Of a stretch of DNA of 64,000 nt, positions 34,626 through 43,765 are shown piece by piece; positions within the stretch are counted from its first letter, which is position 1, and every line of letters starts with the position of its first letter. The stretch comes from Anaerocolumna cellulosilytica (GTDB taxonomy: Bacteria > Bacillota > Clostridia > Lachnospirales > Lachnospiraceae): the NCBI RefSeq assembly GCF_014218335.1, contig NZ_AP023367.1:2977501-3041500 (forward strand), written 5' to 3'. The notes under the pieces were generated by a model, which was given only the letters and a program-made list of their open reading frames with translations, had not been told where the DNA came from and made no database searches. Position numbers and translations under genes: made by a program.

Positions 34626-35535
34626 CCGTCTCCTCCAGTTCTATTTCATTGATTTTATTATCATAAAGCAATTCTATCCCATTACCACGTATTTCCTCTA
34701 ATAATTCTTTATCTTCAACTTCACGAAACCTCATCAAAAACATTTTTTCACACATAAACTCTTTAGCAAATTCCAACAATTTGGTATTATTTTTCTTTGA
34801 ACCATGATGACTGATTTTGATATAATTAATATGATTTAGTGCCCATTCTTCTTTTTTATTTATCAGTAGATTATATATAATATCCATATGCTGATCTGCT
34901 GTCATCAATATACTACATGATTTAAATTCGATAAGACAAGCAATTGAACTTCTATTTGTAACATCACCAGTCCTCCCCGTTCCTTTTTTTAAATTATCTT
35001 TTTTCCATTCCTTCATTAATATAGCTAAACTTTTTTCATTTGGTGTTAGAAATGTAATTAGCAAATGACTATTTTTCATTTTTAGATTCGAATATAAATC
35101 CCTTGATTCCAATGACATAAATAAAATAGGTATATTTAACACTTCATTAATCAACTGATAATCATATGTATAACTGTTAATTAAAGTAACTTTTGTATAG
35201 TAAGTTTCCAATATACTTTTCAATTCATTTCCTTGCCTATAGCTAATTAAAGAGTTGTTAAAATCATTAAACACTACAAATTGCAATTTATTCTCTCGAA
35301 TAAAGTCATTATTTTTTAGAAGAGAAATTATTCCACTGATATGATCTTCATCAGTGTGTGTTACTACAATACCATGAATTGTAATTTCTCTTTCCTTAAT
35401 ATCATCAAATATAAGACTATTATTTTTCCCCATATCGAATAATATATTAATATATGTTTTCATAACATTATCATAAAACTGAATAATAGATGAATCCCCT
35501 TTTCCTGTATCATAAAATATAAGCTTGTTCTTCAT
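34618..35535 (-). CDS. ComEC-like metallo-beta-lactamase-fold protein, candidate nuclease effector
   Basis: This is a 305-residue cytoplasmic MBL-fold protein. The metal-site motif is THTDEDHISG (His60, Asp62, Asp64, His65), the HxDxDH variant seen in the ComEC/Rec2 C-terminal domain. Later ComEC-type blocks are also present: NRSSIACLIEF (194-204), LMTADQ with Asp214, and KISHHGSKKNN with His243 and His244. There are no membrane segments, so it is a stand-alone version of the domain. GGGAGGG lies about 11 bases before the ATG. Its stop overlaps the start of the protease-GTPase gene, so the two are translated together. I infer a nuclease or phosphodiesterase effector that the protease-GTPase controls; no activity can be proved from sequence. 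Confidence 0.85.
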   Translation of the reverse strand: MKNKLIFYDTGKGDSSIIQFYDNVMKTYINILFDMGKNNSLIFDDIKEREITIHGIVVTHTDEDHISGIISLLKNNDFIRENKLQFVVFNDFNNSLISYRQGNELKSILETYYTKVTLINSYTYDYQLINEVLNIPILFMSLESRDLYSNLKMKNSHLLITFLTPNEKSLAILMKEWKKDNLKKGTGRTGDVTNRSSIACLIEFKSCSILMTADQHMDIIYNLLINKKEEWALNHINYIKISHHGSKKNNTKLLEFAKEFMCEKMFLMRFREVEDKELLEEIRGNGIELLYDNKINEIELEETDE

Positions 35536-35776
35536 TCTTCATATTCCCTCCCATTTAATTTCCACATTTATTATTTTACTCTATTATTATGTTTTTTTCC
35601 ATATACTTCATTATACATAACAAATTACTTTCCTCGCATAATTTCCATGAAGGAAATTTTTTGAATAAACCGAATCCATTTTTATTTACCAGACACTGTC
35701 ATCATCTCTGGCATCCACCCACACCTGCATCTCACCATTATCACCACTCTCACATATTCCAGTGGTTTATCAATTG

Positions 35777-35926
35777 CTAATACATCCAGCCTTCCCCTGT
35801 ATATTCAAAGCCGCCTTTACTCCATCTTCCCTTTTTCTGCAATCCAATCGATATATATCCTGCTTCATATACCGTCACATCAATACAATTTTTCTGTTTG
35901 TTATACCTTGAATATAATCCCTTCAT
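35777..35926 (-). CDS. small ORF of 49 residues, unknown
   Basis: A complete ATG-to-TAG frame, MKGLYSRYNKQKNCIDVTVY at the front and ending GEGWMY, is preceded by GAAAGGGTG 7 bases upstream. Composition (many Gly, Tyr, Trp, Lys) is protein-like. It lies 241 bp upstream of the MBL gene on the same strand. I do not recognise it. A further short frame after its stop (ESGDNGEMQVWVDARDD) suggests that this may be the front of a longer decayed gene. Confidence 0.35.
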   Translation of the reverse strand: MKGLYSRYNKQKNCIDVTVYEAGYISIGLQKKGRWSKGGFEYTGEGWMY

Positions 35927-36267
35927 TGCGTTCACCCTTTCAAATAATCAAAAATCCAATTCTTCAATTATAGATAATAGATAAAATAAAAAGCAGCCTG
36001 CCAAAGTTCCCCATCAAGGGCATCTTCAAACACACTGCTTTCTCATACACTCCATGTACCGATTCCCATATCGCAGATTATCTTCTACAATCAAATTTCA
36101 TCGTTACATTAATTTATTTTTTACACATTATATTCAAAGGACCTGTCGCCAATTCTCACTCTACATCCAATTAACACCAAAATTCCCTGACACCTTTTTT
36201 AATTATCATCCCATATAGTGTCAGATTTCTCGTCATTTGCGTCAATCTGATAACTACCAACTCCATC
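35927..36267. other. 341-bp gap after metA with probable minus-strand terminator
   Basis: No gene is supported here. On the minus strand AAAGCAG (36041-36035) pairs with CTGCTTT (35996-35990) around a long loop that contains GCCC/GGGG, and TTTTATTTTAT follows. This probably ends the metA transcript, although the loop of about 38 bases is longer than usual. Confidence 0.4.
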
Positions 36268-37173
36268 TTATAATTCGTAAGGTGTGACTTGGTAGACATA
36301 ATAATTCAACCAATTAGTATACATGGCATTGGAATGTGCCCGCCAAGTAAGTTCAGGCCTTATATTATCCACTTCGCTTGGATAATAATTTATGGGCTGT
36401 TTTATCGCCAGCCCTTTATCTCTATCTCTTCTAAACTCTTTATCAAGGGTAATACGGTCATATTCCGGATGTCCCGTCACAAATATCTGTCTGCCTTCAT
36501 CAGCTATTACCAGGAATACACCTGCTTCCTCTGATTCTGCTAAGATGGTAAGCTTTGGGTTATTTAAGATATCTTCCCTGCTAATGGAAGTATGCCTGGA
36601 ATGGGGAGCATAAAACACATCATCAAAGCCTCTAACAAGAGGGACCTTTCGATTTAATACCTTATGCCTGAATACTCCGAACACTTTCTCATCCAAAGAT
36701 ATCTTTCTAATACCATAATGGTGATATAGTCCTGCCTGTGCTCCCCAGCATATATGCAGAGTAGAAGTAACATTTGTCTTAGACCACTCCATAATTGTAC
36801 ACAGTTCCTTCCAGTAAGTAACCTCTTCAAATTCCATTTGTTCCACTGGCGCCCCTGTTATAATAAGACCATCAAATTTATTATTCTTTATATCATCAAA
36901 GGTCAGATAAAATTGATCCAAATGGCTGGCAGCCGTATTTTTACCTGTATAAGATTCTGTGGTTAAAAAAGTTATATCCACCTGCAAGGGTGTATTGGAA
37001 AGACTTCTTAAGAGCTGCACTTCCGTATCTTCTTTGAGGGGCATAAGATTTAAAATCGCAATTCGAAGAGGACGTATGTCCTGTTGCATCGCCCTGGTTT
37101 CATCCATAATAAAGATATTTTCATCTTCCAATATCCTTTTTGCTGGTAACTCACTTTGCACTTTTATAGGCAT
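36268..37173 (-). CDS. metA: homoserine O-acetyltransferase, MetA family
   Basis: This 301-residue cytoplasmic enzyme activates homoserine for methionine synthesis. The glutamine-amidotransferase-like fold carries the acyl-enzyme cysteine Cys142 ([10 protein letters not shown]) and the catalytic His235 and Glu237 (TGHPEYD). Residue 111 is Glu (APVEQME). In characterised MetA proteins Glu111 goes with acetyl-CoA and Gly111 with succinyl-CoA, so acetyl transfer is predicted despite the usual 'succinyltransferase' label. It lies 56 bp after ligA on the same strand. No S-box riboswitch was recognised before it. Confidence 0.95.
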   Translation of the reverse strand: MPIKVQSELPAKRILEDENIFIMDETRAMQQDIRPLRIAILNLMPLKEDTEVQLLRSLSNTPLQVDITFLTTESYTGKNTAASHLDQFYLTFDDIKNNKFDGLIITGAPVEQMEFEEVTYWKELCTIMEWSKTNVTSTLHICWGAQAGLYHHYGIRKISLDEKVFGVFRHKVLNRKVPLVRGFDDVFYAPHSRHTSISREDILNNPKLTILAESEEAGVFLVIADEGRQIFVTGHPEYDRITLDKEFRRDRDKGLAIKQPINYYPSEVDNIRPELTWRAHSNAMYTNWLNYYVYQVTPYEL

Positions 37174-37229
37174 TTTATCACCATCTTTTCTTTTATATTT
37201 TTACCATGTAACATGGAAATCCATCTCAG

Positions 37230-39191
37230 TTAATTTGATAGATTTATAAATTCCTCTTCTGTTATAATTTCAATTCCAAGTTCCTTGGCTTTTTTGTTTT
37301 TAGAAGAACTGGATAGATTGTCGTTATTAATTAAGTAATCTGTTTTAGAAGTAACAGAACCAGTTACTTTTCCACCTTTAGCTTCAATAAACTCTTTTAA
37401 AGCATTTCGGTTTTCAAACTTTTCTAATGAGCCAGTAATAACAAAAGTTTTATCGGTAAGAGTAGAATTTTCTGTTTTGATTTCCTGACTTTCAAAAGTT
37501 ATTTCCTTCAGCAGATTATCAATCATAATCAGATTGCTCTCTTTCCGAAAAAACTCCACAAAAGAATCTGCAATAACTCCGCCTATACCTGGGATGGTTA
37601 AAAGTCTGTCACTTTCGGTTTTACGCATTTCATCAAAATTATTCTTAAACTCTTTACAGATTAATTTCGCATTGGACAATCCGATATTTTGTATCCCCAG
37701 ACTATATAAAAATTTAGCTGGAGTTGTTACCCTTGATTTCTCTATAGAAGCTATAAGATTATCATAGGACTTCTTTCCAAAACCCTCCATCTCTACGATT
37801 TCCTCTTTGTTATTCTGAAGATGGAATAAATCTGCCAGCTGATGAAGAAAACCTTTTGCAATGAACTTTTCTATGGTAGCTTCTGATAACCCCTCCATAT
37901 TCATTGCATCTCTGCTAACAAAATGAGTAAAAGATTTTATCCTCTTCGCCAGACATTCCTCATTGGTGCAAAATAAGGATTTCACATCATTTTCCTGCTT
38001 AATCTGAGTAGGTTGATGACAGACCGGACATTCCTTGGGAATTTCAATTCCGCCGCTTCTTGTCAGGTTATCGGCTAACTGAGGTATTATCATATTTGCC
38101 TTATAAACTTGCACCGTATCGCCAAGTCCCAGCTCTAATGCCTCCATGATACTTAAATTATGAAGGCTGGCACGGCTTACTGTTGTTCCTTCCAATTCTA
38201 CAGGCTCAAATACCGCAATAGGATTAATCAAACCCGTTCTGGAAGCACTCCATTCTATTTCAGTAAGGGTTGTGTCCCGAATTTCATCCATCCATTTAAA
38301 TGCAATGGAATCTCTTGGGAATTTAGCTGTTGTACCTAGCGATTTTCCATAATCAATATCATCTAATATAAGCACAAGACCGTCGGAAGGAAAATCATTC
38401 TCGTGCACTTTATCTGAAAACAACTGCACTACATCTTCTATAGTTTCTTGGGTTACAATTTTGCTCTCAACTACTTCAAAGCCCAGTTCTTTTAACCAAT
38501 TCAATTGAACCACTCTGGAATTGTCAAAAGTAATATCTTCCCCTTTTACACTTACCAATTGAAATGCAAAAAAATGAATATTTCTTTTTGCAGTTATTTC
38601 ATTGTTTAATTGTCTTACACTGCCACTACATAGATTTCTTGGGTTTTTGTACTTGGAATCTACATCGGCAATACCAGCATTAATCTTCTCAAAATCAGAA
38701 TACTTAATTACTGCCTCACCTCGCAGTATTAATTCCCCCCTATATTGAATCTTATGAGGAAGATTTTTAAATACTTTTGCATTATTAGTTATAACTTCTC
38801 CATATTCTCCGTTTCCTCTTGTAACGGCTTTAACAAGATACCCTTCACGGTACGTAAGTACTATGGTTAAACCATCCAGTTTCCAGGACAATACTCCTTT
38901 TTGTGAACCAAGCCATTCCTTTAAACTTAACACGTCTTTTGTTTTATCTAGGGATAGCATTTGCTCGTCATGACGCTCTTTCGGAAGCTCACTTAAGATT
39001 TCATATCCAACATGAATAGTCGGACTATTAGATAAGACCGTTCCTGTTTCTTTTTCCAAATCCACAAGCTGGTCATACAAGGAATCATACTCATAATTGC
39101 TCATAATCTCCCTGTTTTCTTGGTAGTACGCCTTCCCGGCTTCATTTAACAAGCCCACTAATTCTTTCATCTTATTCACTTTGTTTTCCAT
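37230..39191 (-). CDS. ligA: NAD-dependent DNA ligase LigA
   Basis: This 653-residue enzyme seals nicks during replication and repair. The order is domain Ia with the NAD-binding Tyr pair (SNYEYDSLYDQL), the adenylation domain with nucleophile Lys104 in SWKLDGLTI, an OB fold, a four-cysteine zinc finger (CPVCHQPT and CTNEEC), helix-hairpin-helix repeats and a C-terminal BRCT domain (KTFVITGSLEKFENR to the end). Length is close to the family norm of about 670. GGGAG lies 7 bases before the ATG. It is upstream of metA. Confidence 0.96.
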   Translation of the reverse strand: MENKVNKMKELVGLLNEAGKAYYQENREIMSNYEYDSLYDQLVDLEKETGTVLSNSPTIHVGYEILSELPKERHDEQMLSLDKTKDVLSLKEWLGSQKGVLSWKLDGLTIVLTYREGYLVKAVTRGNGEYGEVITNNAKVFKNLPHKIQYRGELILRGEAVIKYSDFEKINAGIADVDSKYKNPRNLCSGSVRQLNNEITAKRNIHFFAFQLVSVKGEDITFDNSRVVQLNWLKELGFEVVESKIVTQETIEDVVQLFSDKVHENDFPSDGLVLILDDIDYGKSLGTTAKFPRDSIAFKWMDEIRDTTLTEIEWSASRTGLINPIAVFEPVELEGTTVSRASLHNLSIMEALELGLGDTVQVYKANMIIPQLADNLTRSGGIEIPKECPVCHQPTQIKQENDVKSLFCTNEECLAKRIKSFTHFVSRDAMNMEGLSEATIEKFIAKGFLHQLADLFHLQNNKEEIVEMEGFGKKSYDNLIASIEKSRVTTPAKFLYSLGIQNIGLSNAKLICKEFKNNFDEMRKTESDRLLTIPGIGGVIADSFVEFFRKESNLIMIDNLLKEITFESQEIKTENSTLTDKTFVITGSLEKFENRNALKEFIEAKGGKVTGSVTSKTDYLINNDNLSSSSKNKKAKELGIEIITEEEFINLSN

Positions 39192-39238
39192 AGTTCTCCC
39201 GTTCTTATCCGCCGGGAGTATATACAGGTTATCCCTAC

Positions 39239-40219
39239 TTATCTTCCCTTTGGAGCATATGATTTTCTTTTACTTTGCTGCTGTCCTGTCTTTTTCGTAT
39301 TCTCAATTCTTTTCGTATTATCTATTTTTTTTAAATTATCTGCTTTTTTTGTTCTTTCATTCTTCTTTGAAACTGTAGTTTTAGTGGCATATTCCGCTCT
39401 ATTACCATTACCAGTACTTTTTGTCTTTGTTATCTTCTTAGATGCTTCCATACCCCGAGCTTCCTCAGGGGCATTCGCGGAACCTCTAATTAATTCATTT
39501 AACCCGCCTATTTCTTTTGCAGTTATGTTACGATATCCTCCAAGTTGTAAATGTCCTATGGAAATGTTCATAATCCGAATCCTTTTCAGTGTAACAACCT
39601 TAAATCCGAAATATTCACACATGCGCCGTATTTGGCGGTTTAACCCCTGCGTCAAAATGATTTGAAAGGTATTTTTATCCAAAGCTTTTATAGTGCAGGG
39701 TAATGTAACCGTATCTAAAATGGGTACTCCTGCTGCCATACCCTTTAAAAATTCACTGGTAATGGTTTTATTAACAGTAACTATATATTCCTTCTCGTGG
39801 TTATTACCGGCACGAAGTATTTTATTTACGATATTTCCATCATTAGTTAATAGAATTAAACCTTCCGAATCCTTGTCAAGTCTTCCGATAGGATAAATTC
39901 TTTTCCCATAATTTATATAATCAATAATATTATCTTTATCACGCTTATCCGTTGTACATACAATACCTCTAGGCTTGTTAAAGGCAATTAGTACCAAGGA
40001 ATTGTCTGATTTCACAGGCTTACCTTTGAAAATAACTGCCTGTCCGGCTTTTATCTTCGTACCAACCAAGGCAGTAACACCATCCACTGTTACATCGCCA
40101 GCTGCAATATATTTATCCGCGTCTCTTCGGGAACAAACACCTGCATCACTGAGAAAGCGGTTTAATCTAATCTCTTCTGTCTGTTCTTGCTCTATTAACT
40201 GTTTTGTTCTTTTTGCCAT
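39239..40219 (-). CDS. rluF: 23S rRNA pseudouridine synthase RluF-type
   Basis: This 326-residue RNA modification enzyme begins with an S4 RNA-binding domain (IRLNRFLSDAGVCSRRDADK), followed by the RsuA/RluB/E/F catalytic domain with Asp115 in GRLDKDSEGL. The block CTTDKRDKDNIIDYI is typical of RluF, which modifies the 2604 region of 23S rRNA in E. coli. The last 80 residues form a Lys/Thr-rich basic tail, probably disordered and RNA-binding. The start is ATG at 40219, 7 bases after AAGGAG; the in-frame ATG at 40246 lacks such a site. Confidence 0.92.
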   Translation of the reverse strand: MAKRTKQLIEQEQTEEIRLNRFLSDAGVCSRRDADKYIAAGDVTVDGVTALVGTKIKAGQAVIFKGKPVKSDNSLVLIAFNKPRGIVCTTDKRDKDNIIDYINYGKRIYPIGRLDKDSEGLILLTNDGNIVNKILRAGNNHEKEYIVTVNKTITSEFLKGMAAGVPILDTVTLPCTIKALDKNTFQIILTQGLNRQIRRMCEYFGFKVVTLKRIRIMNISIGHLQLGGYRNITAKEIGGLNELIRGSANAPEEARGMEASKKITKTKSTGNGNRAEYATKTTVSKKNERTKKADNLKKIDNTKRIENTKKTGQQQSKRKSYAPKGR

Positions 40220-40382
40220 ATCCGGCTCCTTATCTATAGGACACATATTATTATTTTATTTTGGGGTATTTATATTACGTTATTTACTTTATGTCCATAC
40301 CACAAAATTTGTTTCTGTGCACTTTTTAACATTATATCAGTAGGAATGGAAAAGCACAAGTAAAAGCTTATACAGCAAGATA

Positions 40383-40415
40383 GGTAAAAACCCATCGTTT
40401 TGACAGGCTTTTACC
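40383..40415. terminator. weak hairpin after secreted-protein gene
   Basis: GGTAAAAACC and GGCTTTTACC form an imperfect 10-bp stem in the 311-bp gap between the RluF-type gene and the next minus-strand gene. The T-rich run is better on the plus strand, so its role as a minus-strand terminator is uncertain. Nothing else is seen in this gap. Confidence 0.35.
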
Positions 40416-40530
40416 TTATATTCTTTACATAATTCAATTCCCACGTCAAACCTTTATGTAATAACGATTAACGCAGTATAACTACTCTAATATAATCGAA
40501 TTAGCTACTCAAACCTTCGGTTACATTTTA

Positions 40531-41301
40531 TTATTCATTCTTAGAAACGTCTTTGGCGGATTCTTCCAATTTTAAGTAGAATTCACCTAAAGGTCCATCT
40601 TTCTCAACGGCTTTTGCTAATTTAGTATTAACACTTTCAATTAATTCTAGAACATCCTCTGTTTCACTTAATTCTGCAATTGCAACCTCAGTTTCTTTAT
40701 CGGCTTCACCTAGGTAAATATATGGCTTGCCTTCTTCATTCTGTTTTACGTAAAAACGATTCATAGCGGGAGCTAACGTATCAATACTATTAAATTTGAT
40801 TTCATGATAAGCAAACACAACAAAAGATCCATCTTCCGGTCCTTTCTTTGTGTAACAGGTAATGTTTTCATAATTTTCAATATACTTTGTCTTTCTTTCG
40901 ATGTCTTTTAAATCAAGTAATGACACATCATTTACCAATGATTTATAGTCCGACTTCTTATTAGTAAGTTTTGCATTCAAATATTTTGTAATCAATTCAT
41001 TAACATCTGTATATGCATCTTTTTCTAATACATTCGTATCTTGTTCCCCTTGTAAAGTAGCAATCTCCAGATTTGATCCCTCTGTAGAAGGAATCAAAGA
41101 GTTCAAAGCGGCGGCTGATAAGACATCCGCGGTACTGGAATCCAGCTTTAAATCTTGCTTCTCAACAACTAAATCCTTGCCTTTACTTTCTACCGCAGTA
41201 GAACTTTTACTATTTTCCCTTGTAACTGAAAAGGTAACCATTCCTATTCCCATGGTACAAACCGTAACCATTAAAATCATCTTTTTATATTTAAGTTTCA
41301 T
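40531..41301 (-). CDS. secreted or membrane-anchored hypothetical protein
   Basis: This is a 256-residue protein with an N-terminal hydrophobic segment (about 8-27) that may be a signal peptide or an uncleaved anchor. A Ser/Lys-rich linker follows, then a soluble region from about residue 95. The stretch VNELITKYLNAKLTNKKSDY and the following HEIKFNSIDTLAPAMNRFYV resemble NTF2/SnoaL-like folds found in Lachnospiraceae extracytoplasmic proteins. No catalytic motif is visible and the function is unknown. AAAGGAG precedes the ATG. It is probably transcribed alone. Confidence 0.75.
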   Translation of the reverse strand: MKLKYKKMILMVTVCTMGIGMVTFSVTRENSKSSTAVESKGKDLVVEKQDLKLDSSTADVLSAAALNSLIPSTEGSNLEIATLQGEQDTNVLEKDAYTDVNELITKYLNAKLTNKKSDYKSLVNDVSLLDLKDIERKTKYIENYENITCYTKKGPEDGSFVVFAYHEIKFNSIDTLAPAMNRFYVKQNEEGKPYIYLGEADKETEVAIAELSETEDVLELIESVNTKLAKAVEKDGPLGEFYLKLEESAKDVSKNE

Positions 41302-41516
41302 TAGTAATCTCCTTTAGTTTTTACATTTTTCATGTAATCTATCTTTTACTAATGATATCAAATCTAAAAAGAAAATGCAATACTATAATTTTTCTTTTTG
41401 TAATAAATTTAATAATTCCGTAACATTTTATGGAATTATATGTCATTTTCTTAATTATCTAAAAAATTCAAAAAATAGCTTGCTTTAATGCATATTTTGT
41501 TGTAAAATAATCTCAT

Positions 41517-41589
41517 GCATCTATAGCTCAGTGGATAGAGCAGAAGCTTCCGAAGCTTCGTGTCGGGGGTTCGAGTCCCTTTAGGTGCA
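41517..41589 (+). tRNA. tRNA-Arg (anticodon CCG)
   Basis: The cloverleaf can be read completely. The acceptor GCATCTA pairs with TAGGTGC, the D-arm is GCTC/GAGC, and the anticodon stem GAAGC/GCTTC carries loop TTCCGAA with anticodon CCG. The T-arm has TTCGAGT. The CCA end is not encoded. It lies alone between a secreted-protein gene and a convergent DUF421 gene. Confidence 0.95.
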
Positions 41590-41631
41590 TTTTTTCATGC
41601 TCTTTACCTGGTAATTTTTGGTTCTAACTGC

Positions 41632-42342
41632 TTATTGAAAAATATCATCTAAAACTTTCTGATTCAATTTAATATAGACATTTAACTGCTGCTTACTAAT
41701 ATCACAAGTAGCAAGTATCACATCTTTTAACTCTTTCACTCCCTTTGCATTTAATTGCTTTTCAATCCACTTTTCATCTTTACCGGCAGCTTGTAAATTC
41801 TCTTTTATAATATGTCCGTCAATAATTACATTAGCTAAAGGATATTCCTGCTCCGGATTTAAATTCAAGTCATTTGGAGTAACTGGTCTGTGTTTTGTTG
41901 TGGGAAGTATACTAAGTTTACCGTTAGGTTCAAGATATGCTGTGTGAATCTCTTCAAGGTCAAAATAACCACTGACACGGCACATAGAAAGGAATTCATT
42001 GACGTCTATTTTTGCTTTTAATAAATTTTTCTCATACACCTGTCCACTCTGGTATAAGATAATCGTACGTCCTTCAAAGAACCTTCTTAGATGCATAGAT
42101 TTACAAGTTAAATAGGATATCAAAAATGATATAATAGCGTATACAACCATAGCTATTAAAGGCTGAACAAAATTTTCTTCCAAAGAAGTTGCCATTTCAG
42201 CTGCTATTGAGCCTATGGTAATACTACTGATGTAGTCAAACATACTAAGTTCAGACATTTCTCTGTCACCCATAACTTTAGCAAGAATAAACAGTGTTAC
42301 TAAAGAACCCAGAGACAGCATAATTATTTTAAGAATTTCCAT
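41632..42342 (-). CDS. DUF421 membrane protein (YetF/YdfR-like)
   Basis: This is a 236-residue protein with three N-terminal membrane helices (about 4-24, 38-54, 60-82) and a cytoplasmic DUF421 domain. The family hallmarks are GDREMSELSMFDYISSITIG in the membrane part and FEGRTIILYQSGQV plus the later NVIIDGHI in the soluble part. In spore-formers such proteins include sporulation-related paralogues, but the molecular role is unknown. It ends 43 bp from the tRNA gene and is transcribed towards it. Confidence 0.88.
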   Translation of the reverse strand: MEILKIIMLSLGSLVTLFILAKVMGDREMSELSMFDYISSITIGSIAAEMATSLEENFVQPLIAMVVYAIISFLISYLTCKSMHLRRFFEGRTIILYQSGQVYEKNLLKAKIDVNEFLSMCRVSGYFDLEEIHTAYLEPNGKLSILPTTKHRPVTPNDLNLNPEQEYPLANVIIDGHIIKENLQAAGKDEKWIEKQLNAKGVKELKDVILATCDISKQQLNVYIKLNQKVLDDIFQ

Positions 42343-42419
42343 TGCCGATACCTCCTGTTTGAAATGAATTAAGATTAGGATGTACCAATTTATGAAAAAT
42401 ATTATAAAAATGGATTAAG

Positions 42420-43400
42420 CTATAAAACAGTAAGTGCTGCTCTCTTTTTAGAATAAAAATATATATTATAAGACAGGATATCTTCTTCCGGCACCTGCGA
42501 CCCGTTAACATCTGCTACCATACTGAGAAGATACTCCTTACTAGCTCTGTTATCTGCTTTTAATGCAATTATCTCATGAATACTGCTGGGCAGTATATAA
42601 AGATCTGTATCAAGGAGTTCCGAAAGATTCTTAATTACATTAGGATAGATAAGGCAGCTTGCCCCATTTATACTTTTTGCATTAGATATAACATACATCG
42701 TTTCATCTATACATAGATCCTCCAAATGCTCCTGTGCCGTATTATCCTGTTCTAAATCATTTATAGGACGTTCCATTTCATTCATATGAGATTCCTGCTG
42801 AAACATGTCCTCCATAATATCCTGCATGGTTTTAATCATGGGCGGAAAAAGTTTGGGAGTATTTAGAACTGCATATTCCTTTAACTCTTCTATATCTATT
42901 CCCCATTCGTTTAGGTGTTCATTTGTTACCCGTATTGTTCCGATACCCTCTTCTGTATTTTTGACCAAACAATGAAATGTAATAGCTAAATCTAAAAAAG
43001 AAATATAAGGAACCCCCTCCAATAATTTCTTATTCTTTTTATAATTTACCAGTCGATATATAATATAAGGCTTCATTTCTTCTAAGTTATATCTAAGTGC
43101 TAACGCTTCCCCCTCGCCCTCCCCTTTGGTGTCTTCGTAAACTTGAATAATTTCATCTACGATGTCATCTAGGGACTGGCCTTCCATGTATATTTCGTAA
43201 TACGTATTTAAATATATATTTGGCGAAACCTTATCCCTATCCTTTCGAATAATTAAGCAATCCAACTCGATTGAATTATTTTTAAGAATGTGATTAATTT
43301 CTACTGTATAACCCTCACCCATAACTCTTTTTACTGATAGTTTAATCTTCTTTAAAAACTCACTATAGCTGTACGGTTTCAAAGCATACTTTCTTGTCAT
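42420..43400 (-). CDS. DUF5688-family protein
   Basis: This is a 326-residue cytoplasmic acidic protein without membrane segments. Its layout resembles the DUF5688 proteins common in Lachnospiraceae: a start with KKIKLSVKRVMGEGYTV and KNNSIELDCLIIRK, the segment NIYLNTYYEIYMEG, then FLDLAITFHCLV and a C-terminal LPSSIHEIIAL with YLLSMVADVN. No catalytic motif is known. AAAGGAGA precedes the ATG. Upstream is a 365-bp gene-free stretch, so it probably has its own promoter. Confidence 0.82.
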   Translation of the reverse strand: MTRKYALKPYSYSEFLKKIKLSVKRVMGEGYTVEINHILKNNSIELDCLIIRKDRDKVSPNIYLNTYYEIYMEGQSLDDIVDEIIQVYEDTKGEGEGEALALRYNLEEMKPYIIYRLVNYKKNKKLLEGVPYISFLDLAITFHCLVKNTEEGIGTIRVTNEHLNEWGIDIEELKEYAVLNTPKLFPPMIKTMQDIMEDMFQQESHMNEMERPINDLEQDNTAQEHLEDLCIDETMYVISNAKSINGASCLIYPNVIKNLSELLDTDLYILPSSIHEIIALKADNRASKEYLLSMVADVNGSQVPEEDILSYNIYFYSKKRAALTVL

Positions 43401-43765
43401 GTATATCTCCTTTTCTAAAGTTAGAATAAATACGATATGCAGGCTGATACTACGTAGTCAATTTCAACACTTAAAGCATATAAAATTTGTTTAATTAGGG
43501 GTTTTATTAAATTGAAGTTAAAATAATTATCTGAAATGGGATTCTTGAAGTCTACATTAGAAATATTACTGAACAAAAGATATTATACCTGTCGGAAAAT
43601 CGTATTATAAAATATATAATACCAAAGTCTGACAGGTTAATCAAGGAATTGTAGGTAAATATAATAGAGATTTTAGGTGACATTTTTTGTATATTTTTAC
43701 ATAAAATTATAACATTTATATTACTTTATTGTCTAAGATACTATTCCATAAACAGATTTTACAAC
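43401..43765. repeat. gene-free stretch with nested palindromes and 18-base repeat
   Basis: ACCTGTC and GACAGGT, with GTATTATA and TATAATAC nested inside, form a two-level palindrome around 43589-43637. The 18 bases CAAAGTCTGACAGGTTAA at 43623-43640 recur exactly at 43885-43902 inside the neighbouring membrane-protein gene. No gene is supported in this stretch. It separates two minus-strand genes. Confidence 0.5.

Noticed and set aside
36000-36267. SAM riboswitch or T-box near metA
   Set aside because: This stretch is downstream, not upstream, of metA, and the 56-bp gap before metA is too short for either element.
43589-43640. Possible CRISPR-like or integron attachment repeat
   Set aside because: Only two copies of the 18-base repeat exist, with no spacer array, recombinase or cassette structure nearby.
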